Below, one piece after another: positions 59,243 to 64,000 of a stretch of DNA of 64,000 nt. The stretch's first letter is position 1. Each line of letters starts with the position of its first letter. The notes below the pieces were generated by a model. It saw only the letters and a list, made by a program, of their open reading frames with translations, was not told the origin of the DNA and did not search any database. The stretch comes from DATEMU01 sp964414585 (GTDB taxonomy: Bacteria > Planctomycetota > Phycisphaerae > UBA1845 > UTPLA1): the NCBI GenBank assembly GCA_964414585.1, contig CAYPXR010000041.1, positions 1 through 64,000 on the forward strand. The letters run 5' to 3'. Both the position numbers and the translations under genes were made by a program.

Positions 59243-60205
59243 GTGTCCGATCAACCGAACCATCCGGAACGCGACTCTTCCAAGCCGTCGGATGAAGAGT
59301 TTTACATGAACTCGGGCGAACCGCCTCGGCCGGAGCAGATCTGGCCTCCGCCGCCGCCCGGCAAGCCGAAGACGCCCTCCTCGGCGGGAACGCCGGGTGC
59401 GTCCGGCGAAGGCTGGGCCGGCGAAGTCGAGAAGATCGACGGCGTGATCGAGGAGATTCGTCGGATCAACGGCGGTTCGAGCGCGTCTTCCGGCGCGAGT
59501 ACGGGCGGATACGGCTCCTCGGCGGGCGCCTGGGCGCAAACGTCCTGTCACGTTCAACCCAAATCCGAAGCGGAACTGGGACAGCTCTGGACGAACATCT
59601 TCTTTTCGGTGGAAGCCGGTTTGGCGGGGCCGCCCAAGGCCGTCGTCGTGACGTCGGCGCGGCGCGGAGATGGCGCGACGCAGATTGCCACGTCTCTGGC
59701 GCTGATCGGGGCGGAAGCCAACAAGGACCAGCGGATCGCGCTGGTGGATTTCAATCTGCGCTCGCCTTCCATCTCGGAATTGCTGGGCATCACCGGCCAG
59801 CCGGGAGTGACGGACGTCGTCGAAGGCCGGGCGTCCCTGGAATCGGCGATGCAATCGGTCACGTTGCGGAATGGGACGACCTTGCACGTCCTGGCCGCCG
59901 GACCGTCGATCGAGCAGCCGTTGTCTCTCCTGAAGAGCCGTCAGGTCAAAGGCCTGATGGCTCGTCTGGCCGAGCGGTACGACCACGTGATCGTGGATAC
60001 GGCCAGCGCCAACGTTTATCCCGACGCTCAAGTGCTGGGCTCGATGGCCAGCGGGGTGCTGCTGGTGGTTCGCGCCGGCGAGACGCCGCGCGAAACGGTG
60101 GCGGAGGTCAAGAAGCGAATGGACCTGGCGAATGTGCGCTGCCTGGGGCTGGTGCTGAACCAGCGAACCGACCCGGTCCCGGATCTGGTGTATCAGATGA
60201 CCTAA
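59243..60205 (+). CDS. CpsD/CapB-like BY-kinase homolog with degenerate Walker A
   Basis: 320 aa from GTG 59243 with TGAGGAG upstream (59228-59234). Residues 1-100 are a Pro/Gly/Ser-rich, probably disordered tail. The P-loop domain starts near 130. The expected Walker A (GEGKST) is replaced by TSARRGDGATQIA, where Ala145 stands in the Lys place. Walker A' is ALVDFNLRSPS and Walker B is HVIVDTASANVYPDAQVLG. The C-terminal Tyr cluster of BY-kinases is absent; only VYQMT ends it. It probably does not phosphorylate in the usual way and may be a structural partner for the Wzz-like protein. The fold family is clear. Confidence 0.8.
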   Translation: MSDQPNHPERDSSKPSDEEFYMNSGEPPRPEQIWPPPPPGKPKTPSSAGTPGASGEGWAGEVEKIDGVIEEIRRINGGSSASSGASTGGYGSSAGAWAQTSCHVQPKSEAELGQLWTNIFFSVEAGLAGPPKAVVVTSARRGDGATQIATSLALIGAEANKDQRIALVDFNLRSPSISELLGITGQPGVTDVVEGRASLESAMQSVTLRNGTTLHVLAAGPSIEQPLSLLKSRQVKGLMARLAERYDHVIVDTASANVYPDAQVLGSMASGVLLVVRAGETPRETVAEVKKRMDLANVRCLGLVLNQRTDPVPDLVYQMT

Positions 60206-60312
60206 GCGCCGGTCCCGATCGGCCCTCGGTAGGTGGAGCCGGCCGTTAGCGGGTGCCATGGCCCCGGTGGGAACGGCGCCCAGAGCGCCGAGAGAATACG
60301 GGAAAACGATAC

Positions 60313-61857
60313 GTGACCACGCCTATCGCCCAGCGTCTTCCATCGGCGGCCCTCCTGGCGGCCGTTCTCATCATCGCGCTTCTTGCGATGGTTGCGACCT
60401 CGTGGATCCCCACGCAGGGGCTTCTGATTTCATGGGCTGCGATCGGGGCGATGGTCATCTTTCTGTGGTATTCGGCGCAAGGGGACTTGCTCACCGCAAT
60501 CATGCTGTGGCTGGTGACTCTGATCGCGCTGCATGAAGAATTCTGGCGCATGCCGGTGCCGCTGTTTTTCGCGGTGACGATTCCGCGTATCGGAATCGTC
60601 GTGCTCGCCGGGCTGCTCCTGGCGATGTTCGCGCTGGGACGGGTTCGATTGCGACATGCGTGGCCGGCCAGCGGGCTTATTTTGGCGGTCGCGGTTTACT
60701 TCTTTGTTTCGGCGCTCGTGTCCGGCTTCCAAACGCGGTCGGTCGTGTCGGTACACTACCGTCTGATCGGCGGGTATTTATTTCCGTTTACCGTGTTCGG
60801 GCTCGTCCTGCACAGTTTCAACACGGAGCGGGACTTCAAACGGCTGGCGATCTTTTTCGCGCTTCTCGGTGGATACCTGACGTTCACGGGCTGGTGCGAA
60901 CAATTCAAGATCACGGCGCTGATTTTTCCCCGGTTCATCAATGACCCGACCGTCGGCATTCACTGGGGCCGCGTGCGCGGGCCTTTTGTGATGTCGCCCG
61001 CGATGGGATTGGCGCTGACCTATTGCTTTTTCAACAATCTCGTGCTCGCGCGCAACGTGGTGCGCGGGCGGTGGATGTTGTATGCGCTGAATACGTTGAT
61101 GCTTCCCGTGATTTTCTGGACCAAGACGCGATCGGTCTGGCTCTCGTGGGTGTTCTGCATGCTCATCTGGGCGATGTATTCCCGCCGCCGGACGACGCGC
61201 GTCGTCTCCGTGTCCCTGCTGATTTCCGCCGCGCTGTTGATTGCGGTGCTCAACATGGAGAACTTTCTGTCTCCGGACCGGACGCGCGGCGGTTTGACCG
61301 ATACGGAGCCGTTGCTCCTGCGCATCGGTCTGGCGCAAATGACGTGGGAAATCGTCAAGCAGCATCCGCTGTTCGGTGTCGGATTCGGCCACTTCCGTGA
61401 TTTTGCGCCGGCGTTTGCCAAGGACCCGTCGAGTCCGTTTTATGCGTTCGGAACGACGGCGCTGGAGCACAACAACCTGCTGTCCATCGTGGCCGAGACC
61501 GGCATCATCGGCTTGACGCTCTACCTGATGATGTCGATTTACATCATCCGGTTCAGCATACAACTGTACCACAAGCTGCCGCCAAAATCGCCCGGACTCA
61601 TCAGCCGCGACTTGCTGGTGCTCTACTGGATTCTGGCGATGGCGTATTTCATCGACGGTACCTTCCGCGAGACGTCGGACAACCCGTTCGCGAACAGCTT
61701 GTTCTTCGGACTGTCGGCGATCCCCGTCGCGCTGAACATCCTTCTGAGCCCCGTCCCCATTCGCGCCAGACTGGGCTTTCCCGCACAGCGATTTTCAAGG
61801 ACAATGCCTGCGCCTCGGTTGGTGTCGCTGCCGCGACGGGGGGGAACTCGTGCGTGA
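60313..61857 (+). CDS. Wzy/O-antigen ligase-like polymerase
   Basis: 514 aa from GTG 60313; a GTG at 60253 is the alternative. About 11-12 hydrophobic segments. The Wzy_C/WaaL-like part has KTRSVWLSWVFCMLIWAMYSR and HPLFGVGFGHFRDF, then a large loop with HNNLLSIVAETGIIGLTLYL, which is the conserved H-N-x-x-L block of the family. It polymerises repeat units or ligates them at the periplasmic face. Its stop overlaps the flippase GTG (61854-61857). Polymerase versus ligase cannot be decided. Confidence 0.82.
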   Translation: MTTPIAQRLPSAALLAAVLIIALLAMVATSWIPTQGLLISWAAIGAMVIFLWYSAQGDLLTAIMLWLVTLIALHEEFWRMPVPLFFAVTIPRIGIVVLAGLLLAMFALGRVRLRHAWPASGLILAVAVYFFVSALVSGFQTRSVVSVHYRLIGGYLFPFTVFGLVLHSFNTERDFKRLAIFFALLGGYLTFTGWCEQFKITALIFPRFINDPTVGIHWGRVRGPFVMSPAMGLALTYCFFNNLVLARNVVRGRWMLYALNTLMLPVIFWTKTRSVWLSWVFCMLIWAMYSRRRTTRVVSVSLLISAALLIAVLNMENFLSPDRTRGGLTDTEPLLLRIGLAQMTWEIVKQHPLFGVGFGHFRDFAPAFAKDPSSPFYAFGTTALEHNNLLSIVAETGIIGLTLYLMMSIYIIRFSIQLYHKLPPKSPGLISRDLLVLYWILAMAYFIDGTFRETSDNPFANSLFFGLSAIPVALNILLSPVPIRARLGFPAQRFSRTMPAPRLVSLPRRGGTRA

Positions 61858-63605
61858 AGGCCGCTGTCAATAGCTCTGCCATCAAGGACTCGACGTTGAG
61901 CGGTGTTCGATTAGGGACCGGCTCGGTCGCCTCAGGCGAATCGCCGTCGGAGTCCGCCGCGGCCGATCTTCGACCGGTCGCCGCGACCTCCCGGACGAAG
62001 TTGTTTTCCCACGCGCCATTCAGTCAGGCGATGGGGCTGTACCTGTCGGCGACGGTGTTGTTCCGGCTGATCAACTTCGGACGAATTTTGCTGCTGACGT
62101 GGTTCATGACGCAGCAGCAGTTCGGGCTGCTGACGATGATCCTGGCGGTGCTGAACGTGCTGACGCCGCTGTGCAGCCTGGGTCTGAACGAGGCCGTCAC
62201 GCGCTACGTCCCGCAACATGAGACGAAAGGGTCGCTGCGCAAATTCATGGTGCAGTCGTTCACGCTTCTGTTTGTGGTGACTGCGGTCAGCGTGGCGATC
62301 ATCTGGGTCTTCTCCGGTCCTCTGGGCGTCTTTTTCTATGCCCAGGTCTTTACCGACGCCAAGCTCTTCGCGGAGTTCAAGGCGGATGCGCCCGAGTTGG
62401 CCAAGCTCTCCGGGGCGGTGATCGGGCTGCTGATCATCTATTTTTATCTGCTCGCGGTTCTCAAAGGCCTTCGGATGTTCACGGCGCTGGCCGTGATGGA
62501 ACTTGTTCATGGCGTGCTGTTTCTCGTCGCGAGCGTGTGGGCGGTGTGGAGCGGCCACTTGAGCGCGTTTACTTTGACCGCGTTGTATGGGGCGGCGCTG
62601 TTGATTCCGATTGTCTTTTTCGGGATGGGGTTGACCCGCTCGGTTCAAGATTGGGAAGCGCAGCATCGCCCTAGCGACGAATCGCAATGGATGCGGCGGC
62701 TCCTGCGCTTCAGCGTGTGGACGACGCTGGCCGGCATTACCTGGCAGGCGCTGGTTTATTACCCCGCATGGTTTTTGACCAAGGTGAACGGTCATGAAGC
62801 CGTCGCCGTGTTCAACGCGGTGCGTCAGATCGGACAGTTCATCCTCATCGGAGCGGTCGCCGTCGTGACGGTGGTGATGACGACGGTGACGAAGACGTGG
62901 GAGTCGCGCGGCCGCGACGCGGGGCGTCGGCAGCTTTCGCTCGCCTTTCGCGGGACGGGGCTTGGGCTCCTCGTCTTTTGCGCCATCCTGTCCGTCTCCC
63001 GACATGCCATCATCAAGCTGTTCAAACCGGACTATGCGGCGGGCGCGGAAATCCTGCCGCTGCACCTGTTGTTTTTCCTGCTGGGCGCTTACCTGGCGTT
63101 TCTGCCGATTCATTTTCACCTGACGGAGAAGACGCGCCATTCGTTCTGGCCGTGGGCGATCGGCGTCGCGGCGAACATGCTGTACGCGTTCTGGCTCGCC
63201 GGTCCGGGCTTCGCCACGGTGAAGGCGTCAGGGACGTGGCAGTGGTGCGCGTCGTGGGCGCGGCCGATCTTCACGACGGGCTTTTCCGATCCCCAGGGCC
63301 TGGGCAATGCGGCGTGGTGCGGAGTCTTCGCCATCGCCACGGCGCTTCTGCTTTGCGTGGTGCTTATCCGCGCGGAATGCACGAAACTGGACCGCGGCAC
63401 CTATGCGATCATCTTTGCCGCGGGACTGCTCGCGTTCAACGATTACTTTCTCGTGAGCGGTGTGGTCTTGCTGCTGATCCTGGCGCTGCGAACGCGGTTG
63501 ATCTTCACGCCGGACGAGCGCCGCCGGGTCACCGGTTACGTCATGGGTTCGCTGGGCCATGTCCCGCCGCTTCATTTCCTGGGGCGTCGCAAGAATGGGG
63601 CGTAG
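61854..63605 (+). CDS. Wzx-like polysaccharide flippase
   Basis: 583 aa from GTG 61854. The first 50 residues are a Ser/Ala-rich cytoplasmic extension. Then about 14 hydrophobic segments with FRLINFGRILLLTWFMTQQQFG, LTPLCSLGLNEAVTRYVPQ, FSVWTTLAGITWQALVYYPAWFLTKV and AIIKLFKPDYAAGAEILPLHLLF, the pattern of Polysacc_synt/MVF-type exporters. It flips undecaprenyl-linked repeat units. The gene overlaps wzy (4 nt) and the next glycosyltransferase (11 nt). Confidence 0.85.
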   Translation: MKAAVNSSAIKDSTLSGVRLGTGSVASGESPSESAAADLRPVAATSRTKLFSHAPFSQAMGLYLSATVLFRLINFGRILLLTWFMTQQQFGLLTMILAVLNVLTPLCSLGLNEAVTRYVPQHETKGSLRKFMVQSFTLLFVVTAVSVAIIWVFSGPLGVFFYAQVFTDAKLFAEFKADAPELAKLSGAVIGLLIIYFYLLAVLKGLRMFTALAVMELVHGVLFLVASVWAVWSGHLSAFTLTALYGAALLIPIVFFGMGLTRSVQDWEAQHRPSDESQWMRRLLRFSVWTTLAGITWQALVYYPAWFLTKVNGHEAVAVFNAVRQIGQFILIGAVAVVTVVMTTVTKTWESRGRDAGRRQLSLAFRGTGLGLLVFCAILSVSRHAIIKLFKPDYAAGAEILPLHLLFFLLGAYLAFLPIHFHLTEKTRHSFWPWAIGVAANMLYAFWLAGPGFATVKASGTWQWCASWARPIFTTGFSDPQGLGNAAWCGVFAIATALLLCVVLIRAECTKLDRGTYAIIFAAGLLAFNDYFLVSGVVLLLILALRTRLIFTPDERRRVTGYVMGSLGHVPPLHFLGRRKNGA

Positions 63606-64000
63606 TCGAAAATCCGCCGATCCTCGTTCCACTCGTTCGCGTCGAACTCCGCGTCCATCGACGACTCGTGAAAAACCGCCGTCGAGCGGTCCGACGCTGG
63701 CCGTCGTGATTTGCACGCGCGACCGGCCGGAATCACTTTTGCAGACGCTCGAATCCATCTGGCCGCAGTCGCGCCGGCCCGATGAGTTGATCGTCATGGA
63801 CGACGGCGAAATGTCGAAGGCCGTGCGCGATCAGATCGCCGAGTCGTGCAAGAAGCATCGCATTCCCTTGAACATCCGCCGGACGGTGCAGCCGGGCTTA
63901 ACCCGCGCGCGAAACGAAGCCGCGACGATTTCCGCCAGCGACATCCTTGTTTATCTCGACGACGACGTGACATGCGACGGCGAATTTCTCGCGCAGATCG
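63595..64000 (+). CDS. Glycosyltransferase family 2, N-terminal part
   Basis: Open from ATG 63595 through the window end (135 codons visible). After a basic N-terminus (MGRSRKSADPRSTRSRR) comes a GT-A fold: LAVVICTRDRPESLLQTLES, PDELIVMDDGE, QPGLTRARNEAA, and the donor-metal block ILVYLDDDV. It likely builds the repeat unit exported by the cluster. Overlaps the flippase by 11 nt. Truncated by the window. Confidence 0.88.
   Translation, partial: MGRSRKSADPRSTRSRRTPRPSTTREKPPSSGPTLAVVICTRDRPESLLQTLESIWPQSRRPDELIVMDDGEMSKAVRDQIAESCKKHRIPLNIRRTVQPGLTRARNEAATISASDILVYLDDDVTCDGEFLAQI

Overview
This is a high-GC window from a Gram-negative bacterium, most likely an uncultured member of the Planctomycetota (Phycisphaerae-like). 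Three things point there. Three secreted beta-propeller or Ca-repeat proteins end in dockerin-like tails with paired GD-x-D-x-x-G/D-x-x-D loops. One of them also carries eleven DCN-x-N-G-x-x-D-x-C repeats. Small conserved families such as DUF2203 and DUF6265 sit among ordinary housekeeping genes. LptD, polysaccharide export and Wzx/Wzy genes imply an outer membrane. The lineage call is inference; no rRNA gene is present.

Layout. 0-1.3 kb: an IS4-type transposase cut by the window edge. 1.4-12.4 kb: mixed genes, namely a PAS/HD-GYP signalling protein, a secreted propeller, a HicAB toxin-antitoxin pair, asnS, a GT39-like membrane glycosyltransferase, a glucose/sorbosone-dehydrogenase-like secreted protein, an FHA protein, hemW and a Tat-exported phosphoesterase. 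12.4-33.1 kb: one long minus-strand run, read in the order pfaD, pfaA, pfaC, dapF, ispF, cysS, ruvC, ruvA, ruvB. It couples a polyunsaturated-fatty-acid/secondary-lipid synthase to diaminopimelate, isoprenoid, tRNA-charging and Holliday-junction genes. 33.3-49.6 kb: housekeeping and envelope genes, including a PpiD/SurA-like protein, murI, dprA, an M20 amidohydrolase, a plus-strand pdxJ-dapA-membrane protein-asparaginase run, a PIN-TRAM protein and a Na+/H+ antiporter-like protein. 49.7-54.8 kb: a secreted Ca-repeat protein converging on an LptD-like protein that has a near-consensus promoter. 55.4-64 kb: an exopolysaccharide cluster (TPR-SPOR lipoprotein, Wza-like, Wzz-like, degenerate CpsD-like ATPase, Wzy, Wzx, start of a GT2).

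The most unusual structure is a set of dispersed repeats concentrated at 13-38 kb. Four sequence-unrelated families (GAATRGC, KACGAAT, RRCTTGA, TTTCGGA) are all built from 7-nt tandem units. Two of them form long inverted pairs between genes. Others, together with a second set of palindromic elements, lie in frame inside proteins: between domains of the PfaA and PfaC megasynthases and inside DapF. Several gene ends (pfaC, dapF, dprA) take their last codons or stop codon from a repeat. This resembles the logic of Rickettsia palindromic elements, with gene-invading palindromes kept where the protein tolerates them, but the sequences are different.

The lipid synthase has an unusual layout: KS-AT-ACP-ACP-KR-DH, then KS-CLF-AT-DH-DH, then ER. 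It has only two ACPs and no phosphopantetheinyl transferase in the window. Its product cannot be read from sequence alone.
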